NCBI GenBank assembly: GCA_900546455.1
Contig: URCS01000003.1
Span: 1 to 61,263, forward strand
DNA: 61,263 bases
Origin: an uncultured Collinsella sp.
GTDB taxonomy: Bacteria > Actinomycetota > Coriobacteriia > Coriobacteriales > Coriobacteriaceae
Direction: 5' to 3'
The notes beneath the pieces were generated by a model that saw only the letters and a list, made by a program, of their open reading frames with translations, was not told the origin of the DNA and ran no database searches. Shown here in pieces: positions 17,849 through 24,785 of this stretch. A program made the translations under genes and the position numbers. Numbering within the stretch: position 1 is the stretch's first letter; each line of letters opens with the position of its first letter.

Positions 17849-19201
17849 TTAGCTCTGAGCTCGCACGCGAGCGGCGCCGAGTTCGGTCAGATGGTATTTC
17901 TGGCCATGCTTGATGACCAAGCCGGCCTGCGCCAAGTCATTGAGCGTGCGTGACCAAGTGGGGGCCGAGTTTCCAAATGCCCTCGCCAGATCGGTTGCAC
18001 CGCACGCTTGATTTTGCGCCAGATAGCCCAGCGCGGCGTTGCCGCGATCGCTTACGAACACGTCCGGTTGTGGCTGTGCATACTGATTTGCTGCATTAGG
18101 ATACATCATTTGAGCTGCTGGTTGTTGAGAACTCTGCATTGGCGGCATTTGCTGTTGAAAACTTTGAGGCCACTGTTGGTAAGGCTGCGGAGGCGTCTGC
18201 TGGGCCCAGGGGTTGTACTGCTGCTGCGGCATCTGCTGGTACGGCTGCTGATATCCCTGCTGGTACTGCTGCGGGAACTGCTGGCCATACCCCAGTGGCG
18301 GCATCTGCTGATATGGATATCCCTGTTGGTACGGCTGATAGCCCATTTGCTGGCCACCCGGCGCCCCCGTCGCCTGCTGCATTGCTGCTGCATCCTGATC
18401 AGCCAGCGGCATGGCCTCTGGCATGTTTGGCGGCATCGACATAGATGCCGCCTGGGGCTCTTGTGTGGGAAGCATTCCGGGATGCTGCATCTGCCCCACG
18501 GGGGGCTGCATCTGCTGCGTTGCCATGGGCTGCTGCGCAAAAGCTCCCGGCAGGGGATATGTGGGCTGCTCCGTCTCGGGCCGCACGGCAGCACCGCGTC
18601 CGCCGGCGCGCTCGATTTCCTGCACGCGTTTAGGGTCCAGGCTTACCGTAACCACGGTGCCGTTGCCCATGTTGTCCTCGATGGATACGGCACCGCCGGC
18701 GTTTTCCAAATACTCTTGCACCATGGGAAACCCTGCTCCGGTTCCACGGATATAGCGCTTCATCTTGCTGTTTGCGCTGGTAACGCCAAAGTCGAAAGCG
18801 CGTTCCTTGTCGTCGATGCCGGGTCCTTGATCGGCAAAGCGGATGGTGTCTCCGCCGTCCAGAATCGAGATGATGGGCTCGGCAAAGTGCGCGTGGATAA
18901 AGTTTTCGACAATCTCGCGGATGACCATGAGCGAGATATGGCCACCTTGTTCTTTCATGCACTGGTAGACGGTGTTGGTAGTCTCTTCCAAATACGTGCG
19001 GACATCTTGCGGATCAATGACGATCACACGCGGTGTCGACAGCATGTCGTCATAGACGGCGATACGCGCGGCGTACATGGCTTTTGGCGCCTGCGTGGTC
19101 GTCTGCTCGCCTTCCGCACGCTCTTCGCGCACGCCGGTGATGTGCTCGTTGTCGGGTGCCGGGTCTCCAGAATCGACCATGGTGTAAAAGTCATCAGACA
19201 T
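17849..19201 (-). CDS. GHKL ATPase with Gln/Pro/Met-rich linker and winged helix
   Basis: About 450 residues, not a family I can name. The N-terminal third holds an anti-sigma/histidine-kinase-type ATP site: N-box REIVENFIHA, G1 DQGPGI and G2 GTGAGFP. There is no H-box, so it is not a typical sensor kinase; SpoIIAB-like ATPases are closest in style. About 165 residues of very Gln/Pro/Met/Tyr-rich low-complexity sequence follow (YQQGYPYQQMPP-like repeats). The last ~65 residues (ALGYLAQNQACGATDLARAFG through GQKYHLTELG) look like a winged helix. It lies directly upstream of dnaA on the same strand and borders the origin box cluster. I start at MSDDFYTM (19201); a TTG 24 codons earlier would run into the box cluster and lacks a ribosome site. 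Confidence 0.75.
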   Translation of the reverse strand: MSDDFYTMVDSGDPAPDNEHITGVREERAEGEQTTTQAPKAMYAARIAVYDDMLSTPRVIVIDPQDVRTYLEETTNTVYQCMKEQGGHISLMVIREIVENFIHAHFAEPIISILDGGDTIRFADQGPGIDDKERAFDFGVTSANSKMKRYIRGTGAGFPMVQEYLENAGGAVSIEDNMGNGTVVTVSLDPKRVQEIERAGGRGAAVRPETEQPTYPLPGAFAQQPMATQQMQPPVGQMQHPGMLPTQEPQAASMSMPPNMPEAMPLADQDAAAMQQATGAPGGQQMGYQPYQQGYPYQQMPPLGYGQQFPQQYQQGYQQPYQQMPQQQYNPWAQQTPPQPYQQWPQSFQQQMPPMQSSQQPAAQMMYPNAANQYAQPQPDVFVSDRGNAALGYLAQNQACGATDLARAFGNSAPTWSRTLNDLAQAGLVIKHGQKYHLTELGAARVRAQS

Positions 19202-19274
19202 GCCGCTCGCAATCTTCCAAAAGGTTTCGAACAAATAGTAGCTCACCGCGCAATGTTTCTCATCTTTCGACAAC

Positions 19275-19347
19275 TTTTCAAAACCTGTTGAAAACTTTGG
19301 AAAACGGGCGAAAAGTTCTCAACATTGCCAACATGACCTGTTGAAAA
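19275..19347. other. DnaA-box-like cluster, upstream arm of oriC
   Basis: In 73 bp there are TTTTCAAAA (19275-19283), TGTTGAAAA (19286-19294), TTCTCAACA (19316-19324) and TGTTGAAAA (19339-19347). The shared motif is TTTTCAACA on one strand or the other; one such copy also lies in the dnaA-dnaN spacer. The cluster sits at the strand switch between the leftward dnaA group and the rightward rpmH group, the classical oriC place. No perfect TTATCCACA box is present. Confidence 0.65.
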
Positions 19348-19444
19348 CTCGATGAAATATCGTGAAAAGTTGTCATGCACCGCTAGATCGAGCTTGGCTT
19401 ATGGGGGAACCGTGTGAACTGCGCAACCTTTTACCTTTGATTTC

Positions 19445-19474
19445 TTGACATTTGAACATTGATTTCCCTACAAT
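19445..19474 (+). promoter_or_regulatory. sigma-70-type promoter of the rpmH operon
   Basis: TTGACA (19445-19450), an 18-nt spacer and TACAAT (19469-19474), about 70 bp before rpmH. Near-consensus, as expected for a strong ribosomal-protein promoter. Confidence 0.85.
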
Positions 19475-19546
19475 CTTCAAGCTCACGTGTCTATATCTGC
19501 GTCCGCGTCCCCGCGGACACTCGAAATGCAGCAGGAGGAACTTAAG

Positions 19547-19681
19547 ATGAAGCGTACGTATCAGCCTAATAAGCGTAAGCGTGCCAAGACCCATGGCTTC
19601 CGTGCCCGTATGGCCACTAAGGGTGGTCGTGCCGTGCTCGCCCGTCGTCGCGCCAAGGGCCGCAAGCGTCTCACTGTCTAG
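19547..19681 (+). CDS. rpmH: 50S ribosomal protein L34
   Basis: A 44-residue, very basic protein of the large ribosomal subunit. MKRTYQPNKRKRAKTHGFR and the RRRAKGRKRLTV end are the L34 signature. GCAGGAGG lies 9 nt before the ATG. It is the first gene of the rpmH-rnpA-yidD-yidC group, the conserved right flank of bacterial origins. Confidence 0.98.
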   Translation: MKRTYQPNKRKRAKTHGFRARMATKGGRAVLARRRAKGRKRLTV

Positions 19682-19701
19682 CAGCGATACACACATCTCG
19701 C

Positions 19702-20040
19702 ATGAAGACTATTAAGTCTCGGCAAGATTTCGAGCATGTGTTCAGTCAGGGGCGTCGTTTCAATCACCCTCTGATTCGAATGACCATATGTGAATCGGTT
19801 GGCGAAGGCGACTCCGGAAGGGTCGCCTTCGTTGGTGCTAAGCGACTCGGTTGTGCCGTCGTGCGCAACCGATCTAAGCGTGTGATGCGCGAGGCCGCCC
19901 GCAGCTGCGGATTTCCCGTTGCGGGTTATGACATCATCTTGTTTGCAACTCCCAAGACTAGGGTTTCCTCGCCGCAGGAGATGGACAAGGCGTTGCGTTC
20001 GCTTATGAAGCGCGCCGGCGTTGCCGGGGAGGAGCGATGA
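19702..20040 (+). CDS. rnpA: ribonuclease P protein component
   Basis: The protein subunit that helps the RNase P RNA cut the 5' leader from pre-tRNAs. It has 112 residues, the usual size. The RNA-binding RNR motif is in KRLGCAVVRNRSKRVMREA (about 52-70). It lies 20 bp after rpmH, and its stop codon overlaps the yidD start. Confidence 0.96.
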   Translation: MKTIKSRQDFEHVFSQGRRFNHPLIRMTICESVGEGDSGRVAFVGAKRLGCAVVRNRSKRVMREAARSCGFPVAGYDIILFATPKTRVSSPQEMDKALRSLMKRAGVAGEER

Positions 20041-20261
20041 GCAATCACGTTTTGCGACGTGTTGCCATCGCTCCTATTCGCATATATCAACAGGTTATTT
20101 CGCCCTTATTGCCTGACGCCTGCATTTATTACCCAACGTGCTCGCAATACGCCATCCAGGCGATTGAGAAGCACGGTGTTTTGAGAGGCTGCTGGCTTGC
20201 CGTGAGGCGCATCGCTCGCTGCAATCCCCTGCACGTCGGCGGTTATGACCCTGTGCCCTAG
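20037..20261 (+). CDS. yidD: membrane protein insertion efficiency factor YidD
   Basis: 74 residues that assist YidC-mediated membrane insertion at the inner face of the membrane. The family core is IRIYQQVISPLLPDACIYYPTCSQYAIQAI, with the conserved Cys residues, and GGYDPVP at the end. The start overlaps the rnpA stop (ATGA). Confidence 0.95.
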   Translation: MSNHVLRRVAIAPIRIYQQVISPLLPDACIYYPTCSQYAIQAIEKHGVLRGCWLAVRRIARCNPLHVGGYDPVP

Positions 20262-20290
20262 CGGGCACTCGCTATCGGAGGAAAACTTAC

Positions 20291-21061
20291 ATGTGGGATT
20301 GGATCGTTAACATCCTTTTCGAGCTGCTCAAGCTCATCCAGACCTTTGCGGTCGACTGGGGCCTGTCCATCATCATTCTGGTGGTCATCATCCGTCTGCT
20401 GCTGACGCCGCTTATGCTCAAGTCGACCAAGTCGACGGCTCGCATGCAGGTGCTGCAGCCCAAGATGCTCGAGATCCAGGAGCGCTATGCCGACGATCCC
20501 CAGCGTCAGGCCGAGGAGATGCAGAAGTTCTACAGCGAGAACAAGTTCAACCCCATGGCTGGCTGTCTGCCGCTGCTGATTCAGATGCCTATCCTGTTCG
20601 CCCTGTTTACATTGCTGCGCAACCTGCCGCAGTACTTTAACGACGGCACGTTCTCGTTCTTCAACATCCTGCCCGACCTGACCACCACGCCGAGCGCTTC
20701 CTTTGCCGATGGCTTTATGGTTGCACTGCCTGCGCTGGTTTGCCTGATCCTGTTCGCCGTCCTGACCCTGATTCCGCAGCTCTATATGTCGCGCAACCAG
20801 ACCGGCCAGCAGGCTCAGAGCATGCGTATGATGGCCGTTGTCATGACGGTCATGATGCTTTGGATGGGCTGGAGCCTTCCCGTTGGTGTTCTGCTGTACT
20901 ATGACGTCTCGTCTGCTTGGCAGGTTATCCAGCAGATTTTTGTGACGCAGAAGGTCATCGACAAGGCGAAGGCCGATGAGGAGGAGCGTCTTAAGAACGC
21001 TCCGCTGCAGGTTGAGGTCACTCGTCGAGAGAAGAAGCCGCGCCCGCACAAGAGGAAGTAA
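20291..21061 (+). CDS. yidC: membrane protein insertase YidC/Oxa1
   Basis: Inserts and folds membrane proteins, alone or with Sec. It has 256 residues, the short Gram-positive type without the large periplasmic domain. Five hydrophobic segments are visible, with the conserved positive patch and the KSTKSTARMQVLQPKMLEIQ cytoplasmic loop. The tail is basic (RREKKPRPHKRK) and may bind ribosomes. There is no lipobox, unlike many Firmicute YidC proteins. RBS GGAGG precedes the ATG. Confidence 0.95.
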   Translation: MWDWIVNILFELLKLIQTFAVDWGLSIIILVVIIRLLLTPLMLKSTKSTARMQVLQPKMLEIQERYADDPQRQAEEMQKFYSENKFNPMAGCLPLLIQMPILFALFTLLRNLPQYFNDGTFSFFNILPDLTTTPSASFADGFMVALPALVCLILFAVLTLIPQLYMSRNQTGQQAQSMRMMAVVMTVMMLWMGWSLPVGVLLYYDVSSAWQVIQQIFVTQKVIDKAKADEEERLKNAPLQVEVTRREKKPRPHKRK

Positions 21062-21078
21062 CGGGATATCAATCTTAT

Positions 21079-21091
21079 TTAGGTACCTAAC
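21079..21091. repeat. palindrome TTAGGTACCTAA(C), copy 1
   Basis: A perfect 12-bp palindrome plus one matching base, 14 bp before the jag start. An identical copy lies at 24583-24595. It could be an operator or a site bounding the low-GC block between the two copies. Confidence 0.5.
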
Positions 21092-21105
21092 CTTTGGAGT
21101 ACGTT

Positions 21106-21675
21106 ATGTCTGAAGAGATCATCGAGGATATGCTTGAGGAGGTTGCCCCGCAGGTCGCGGGCGATTATCCCGAGATTGCACAGCGCTACAAGGCTGGTGA
21201 AGAGCTGACCGATGAGGAGCTCGACACCATTGCCGATGTTGCGATTTCCATCCTGCGTTCCATCCTTTCGCACTTCGATGCCGCCAACTCTCCTATCGAT
21301 GAGTATGAGGGCGACGAGGGTGAGCTGATTTTGGATGTAACGGCTCCCGACCTTGCTGTTCTCATTGGCCGTCATGGTCGCACCCTTGATGCCCTTCAGG
21401 TTATGTTCTCTTTGCTGGTGAGCCGCAAACTTGGCTTTAGGTATCCGGTTGTAGTGGACGTAGAGGGATACAAGAGTCGCCGTCAGGACAAGGTTGCTTC
21501 CATGGCTCAGTCTGCTGCCGAGCGTGCCATCCGCACTCATAAGAGTGTTTCGCTTCCGCCCATGAATGCCTACGAGCGTCGACTGGTTCACATTGCACTT
21601 CGTGGCAATGATGCCGTCGATACTCATTCTGAGGGTTCTGACCCTGATCGCCATGTGGTGATTGTTGCTCGATAA
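21106..21675 (+). CDS. jag: Jag/KhpB-like KH-R3H RNA-binding protein
   Basis: 189 residues. The N-terminal ~75 residues are acidic, where other Jag proteins have a Jag-N domain. A KH domain follows with the loop GRHGRTLDALQ (GXXG type), then an R3H domain (PMNAYERRLVHIALRGNDAVDTHS). KhpB/EloR proteins bind RNA and affect cell length in Gram-positives; the position after yidC is conserved. I start at MSEEIIED (ATG 21106, GGAG upstream). A long terminator follows. Confidence 0.92.
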   Translation: MSEEIIEDMLEEVAPQVAGDYPEIAQRYKAGEELTDEELDTIADVAISILRSILSHFDAANSPIDEYEGDEGELILDVTAPDLAVLIGRHGRTLDALQVMFSLLVSRKLGFRYPVVVDVEGYKSRRQDKVASMAQSAAERAIRTHKSVSLPPMNAYERRLVHIALRGNDAVDTHSEGSDPDRHVVIVAR

Positions 21676-21693
21676 TCTGCTCGAGCTTATGCT

Positions 21694-21725
21694 AAGGGGA
21701 CGTGGTTTCCACGTCCCCTTTTTTT
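21694..21725 (+). terminator. terminator after jag
   Basis: A perfect 12-bp stem (21694-21705 with 21709-21720), loop TTT, then a run of seven T. It ends the rpmH-to-jag operon. Confidence 0.95.
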
Positions 21726-21771
21726 GTCAAAAGTTCTCGATACACTGATTTTTGTCAGAAAGGAGCTTTCG

Positions 21772-22509
21772 TTGTTAGTACTTACTGATCAGCAAGCTGA
21801 CGAGATGTTGACTCGTCTAACTTCCTATTGCAAAGAGTATTCCTTGAGCGTATCTGATGTTGAGCTGAGGAAATGTATTCAGCATTTGGATTTGGTTCTG
21901 GAAACAAATAAGACAACTAATCTCACCCGTATTCTTAACGTAGAAGATGCTGCGGTACTTCATATCCTCGACTCACTTGTTTTGCTCCCCTTTATCAATA
22001 AGGCTCCTGAGGGAGCTTTGCTCGATATGGGGACAGGTGCGGGCTTCCCCGGTATTCCGTTAACCATAACCACGCATCGTAAAGCTACTTATATTGACTC
22101 TGTTGGTAAGAAGGTTGATGCCGTCAATTCTTTTGTTCATGTTCTTGGGTTGAAACATGCTCATGCGATTCATGATCGCCTTGAAGAATATGCTCGAAGC
22201 CATAAGAAGCAGTTTTCTGTCGTAACCGCCCGCGCACTTGCCCCTCTACCGATTCTTGTTGAGTATGCGGCTCCGTTCCTCAAGGATGGAGGTCTATTTG
22301 TTATCACCAAGGGTAATCCTTCGGATGAGGAGCTAGTTTCCGGCATGTCGGCAGCTAAGATTTGCGGCTTCACTTTGCTTCTTAATGACGCAATCGATTT
22401 GCCTGAGGGCTTGGGCCACAGGGAGTTCATTGTTCTCAAGAAGAGTCATCCAGCATCCGTTTCATTGCCTCGTGCAAATGGCATGGCTAAGAAGAATCCG
22501 CTTGCCTAG
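21772..22509 (+). CDS. rsmG: 16S rRNA (guanine-N7)-methyltransferase RsmG (GidB)
   Basis: Methylates G527 of 16S rRNA (E. coli numbering); loss gives low-level streptomycin resistance in other bacteria. It has 245 residues. The SAM-binding loop is LLDMGTGAGFPGIPL, preceded by HILDSL as usual for the family. I choose the TTG at 21772 because AAAGGAG lies 6 nt before it. A TTG at 21724 would start inside the T-tract of the preceding terminator. From here through parB the GC content is visibly lower than in the flanks. Confidence 0.93.
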   Translation: MLVLTDQQADEMLTRLTSYCKEYSLSVSDVELRKCIQHLDLVLETNKTTNLTRILNVEDAAVLHILDSLVLLPFINKAPEGALLDMGTGAGFPGIPLTITTHRKATYIDSVGKKVDAVNSFVHVLGLKHAHAIHDRLEEYARSHKKQFSVVTARALAPLPILVEYAAPFLKDGGLFVITKGNPSDEELVSGMSAAKICGFTLLLNDAIDLPEGLGHREFIVLKKSHPASVSLPRANGMAKKNPLA

Positions 22510-22510
22510 A

Positions 22511-22526
22511 TGTTTCACGTGAAACA
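22511..22526. promoter_or_regulatory. parS site 1
   Basis: TGTTTCACGTGAAACA, a perfect match to the bacterial parS palindrome, 2 bp after the rsmG stop. ParB loads here and spreads. Confidence 0.97.
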
Positions 22527-22549
22527 TAATGGATACTAACAACTTGCAG

Positions 22550-22565
22550 TGTTTCACGTGAAACA
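22550..22565. promoter_or_regulatory. parS site 2
   Basis: A second perfect parS palindrome, exactly 39 bp after the first. Confidence 0.97.
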
Positions 22566-22588
22566 TGGCGGTTGATATCGAATCGGAA

Positions 22589-22604
22589 TGTTTCACGTGA
22601 AACA
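22589..22604. promoter_or_regulatory. parS site 3
   Basis: A third perfect parS palindrome, exactly 39 bp after the second and 40 bp before parA. Confidence 0.97.
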
Positions 22605-22643
22605 TCCTCCGTTTGACAGCTTTAATACACACCAGGAGGGACC

Positions 22644-23444
22644 GTGGGATTTCGCGACGTTAAGCGTTCTAAGAACGCAAAAGACACGCGTATCATTGCA
22701 ATCATCAATCAAAAAGGTGGCGTCGGTAAGTCAACGACGGCTGTAAACCTTGCAGCAGCACTGGGTGAGCAGGGTCGTAAGACACTGATTGTCGATTTTG
22801 ATCCGCAGGGAAACAGTACCAGTGGATTTGGAATTGAAAAAGAAGACCTTGATCACTGCATCTATGATGCATTGTTGAATGATGTGCCGGCAGAATCGCT
22901 TGTTCTTGATACAAATTGCAAAAAGGTGTTCGTAATTCCAGCTACGATTCAGCTTGCAGGTGCCGAAATTGAGCTCGTAAGCGCAATTGCTCGTGAAACC
23001 CGCCTCAAAGATTTGCTTGAGCCGATTCAGGACGAGTTCGATTTTATTTTCATTGACTGTCCTCCTTCGCTCGGCCTGCTTACTATCAATGCCTTGACCG
23101 CAGCAGATAGCGTTTTGATTCCAATCCAGTGTGAGTATTACGCACTCGAGGGCGTTACGAAGCTGCTTGAGTCAATGAAGATGGTCAAATCACGTCTGAA
23201 CAAGGGCTTAGACACCTATGGCGTGCTTATGACCATGTATGACTCACGTACTTCTTTGTCGAATCAGGTTGTTGAGGAAGTTCAATCGTACTTTGGTGAT
23301 AAGGCGTTTAAGACGCTGATTCCCCGTACAGTTAAAATCTCTGAAGCTCCGTCTTTTGGAGAACCGGTAATTACCTATGCACCTCAAAATAAGGGTGCAA
23401 AGGCGTATATGAACCTTGCAAAAGAGGTGATCAAGCGTGCCTAG
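22644..23444 (+). CDS. parA: chromosome partitioning ATPase ParA/Soj
   Basis: A Walker-type ATPase that drives origin segregation with ParB. It has 266 residues. The deviant Walker A motif is QKGGVGKSTT (about 24-33), Walker A' is IVDFDPQGN and Walker B is FIFIDCPPSLG. The start is GTG after AGGAGGGACC. Three parS sites fill the gap upstream, so ParB bound there may also control this operon. It overlaps parB by 8 bp. Confidence 0.97.
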   Translation: MGFRDVKRSKNAKDTRIIAIINQKGGVGKSTTAVNLAAALGEQGRKTLIVDFDPQGNSTSGFGIEKEDLDHCIYDALLNDVPAESLVLDTNCKKVFVIPATIQLAGAEIELVSAIARETRLKDLLEPIQDEFDFIFIDCPPSLGLLTINALTAADSVLIPIQCEYYALEGVTKLLESMKMVKSRLNKGLDTYGVLMTMYDSRTSLSNQVVEEVQSYFGDKAFKTLIPRTVKISEAPSFGEPVITYAPQNKGAKAYMNLAKEVIKRA

Positions 23445-24342
23445 TGCAAAGAAACGTGGTGGATTGGGGCGTGGACTCAATGCTTTGGTCTCTGAGGCCG
23501 AGTATGAGACCGGTGGTTCTGCTGCATCTGCTTCAAATGCCGCATCTGAAACAAAACTACCTATTGAGGATATCGTTCCCAACCCTAATCAACCGCGAAT
23601 TCACTTTAATGAAACTGAACTTCGCGAGTTGAGCGAGTCAATCCAAGAACATGGCGTTTTGCAGCCGCTCTTGGTTCGCAAGCATGGAAACGGCTATGAG
23701 ATCATCGCTGGTGAGCGTCGTTACCAGGCGTCAAAGCTTGCTGGTCTTGAGGAACTGCCTGTCATCATTAAAGATGTTAATGATGAAGAGATGCTGGCTC
23801 TTGCTCTTATCGAAAATCTTCAGCGTTCTGATCTGAATCCCGTCGAAGAGGCTAAGGGCTATCGCCAGCTCATCGATGCTAGCGGTATGACCCAGGAGGC
23901 GTTGTCGAAGGCCGTAAGCAAGTCACGCTCTGCAATTACAAACTCGCTGCGCCTTCTCGATCTCCCCGAAGTAGTTCAGCAGATGATTTTTGAGGGTAAA
24001 CTTACTGCTGGTCACGCACGTGCGATTCTTGCAGTTCCCTATGAGGATGCTCGAATTCGACTTGCAGAGAAGGTTGTTGCGGAGGGCCTTTCCGTAAGAG
24101 CGACAGAAAATCTTGCTCCATTGTTTTCTGCCGGAGAGACGCCTAAGACGCCGAGGCCTGCAACGCCTCAGTCTTTTAAAAAGGCTGCGCGTGTACTTCG
24201 TCAGGTATTTAATACCAACGTGCGCGTGAAGAGCTCGCGTGGAAAGAATAAGATTGAGATTGAGTTTAAAGACGAGGAAGAGCTCTCTCGTATTCTTGGT
24301 GAAATGATTCAGTTTGATCAAGGAGGCCAAGATGAGGAATAA
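23437..24342 (+). CDS. parB: chromosome partitioning protein ParB/Spo0J
   Basis: A CTP-dependent DNA clamp that loads at parS. It has 301 residues. The N-terminal CTP-binding domain includes ELRELSESIQEHGVLQPLLV and GERRYQASKLAG. A helix-turn-helix follows (MTQEALSKAVSKSRSAITNSLRLL), then a C-terminal dimerisation region of about 50 residues after a Pro-rich linker. It overlaps parA by 8 bp and the small gene downstream by 11 bp, forming a three-gene operon. Confidence 0.97.
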   Translation: MPSAKKRGGLGRGLNALVSEAEYETGGSAASASNAASETKLPIEDIVPNPNQPRIHFNETELRELSESIQEHGVLQPLLVRKHGNGYEIIAGERRYQASKLAGLEELPVIIKDVNDEEMLALALIENLQRSDLNPVEEAKGYRQLIDASGMTQEALSKAVSKSRSAITNSLRLLDLPEVVQQMIFEGKLTAGHARAILAVPYEDARIRLAEKVVAEGLSVRATENLAPLFSAGETPKTPRPATPQSFKKAARVLRQVFNTNVRVKSSRGKNKIEIEFKDEEELSRILGEMIQFDQGGQDEE

Positions 24343-24586
24343 GATTTTAACTGCGATTGCATTGGTGACGACTGTCGCGGCTGGTGCCTTTGCTGGCTAT
24401 AAGATCGCGACAGACGATGAACTTCGAGGTCGTTTGCTTCGTGGCGCGCAAGATATTGTCGATACTTCCAAGAAGAAAATGGATGTTATGACAGAAGATG
24501 TTGCCATGCGCACTGCTCAGGTAACGAAAAATCCTAAGATTAATCAAGGTTGGGTTAGCAACCAATGGGAAAATGTAGGCTATTAG
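24332..24586 (+). CDS. small single-helix membrane protein
   Basis: 84 residues of unknown function. One N-terminal hydrophobic segment (about 5-25, ILTAIALVTTVAAGAFAGY) is followed by a charged amphipathic helix, an arrangement like YtxH-type small proteins. AAGGAGG sits 6 nt before the ATG inside the end of parB, so it is translationally coupled to parB. Its stop codon lies inside the TTAGGTACCTAAC palindrome. Confidence 0.75.
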   Translation: MRNKILTAIALVTTVAAGAFAGYKIATDDELRGRLLRGAQDIVDTSKKKMDVMTEDVAMRTAQVTKNPKINQGWVSNQWENVGY

Positions 24587-24595
24587 GTACCTAAC
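24583..24595. repeat. palindrome TTAGGTACCTAA(C), copy 2
   Basis: Identical 13 bp to 21079-21091. It spans the stop codon of the small gene after parB. Confidence 0.5.
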
Positions 24596-24614
24596 AATTA
24601 CCCTGCATATTTTG

Positions 24615-24657
24615 AGGGGCCCTTGTCTGATTCATGAGACAAGGGCCCCTTATTTTG
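24615..24657 (+). terminator. terminator of the parA-parB operon
   Basis: A 14-bp perfect stem (24615-24628 with 24637-24650), then TATTTTG. Confidence 0.9.
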
Positions 24658-24699
24658 TCCGTAAAAAATGGGAAAGGTAGCAGCTGGTCCAAAATTGAG

Positions 24700-24748
24700 G
24701 TCAATAAATGAAACGGCCCCGGTTGCATATCCTGCAACCGGGGCCGTT
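24700..24748 (-). terminator. terminator of rlmN
   Basis: A perfect 16-bp stem (24712-24727 with 24733-24748) with a 5-nt loop. On the minus strand it is followed by TCATTTATT. Confidence 0.8.
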
Positions 24749-24751
24749 CGA

Positions 24752-24767
24752 TGTTTCACATGAAACG
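24752..24767. promoter_or_regulatory. degenerate parS-like site
   Basis: TGTTTCACATGAAACG matches parS at 14 of 16 positions, changed at the central G and the last A. It sits between the rlmN stop and its terminator. Confidence 0.45.
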
Positions 24768-24785
24768 TATTGGGGTGCGACTCCC

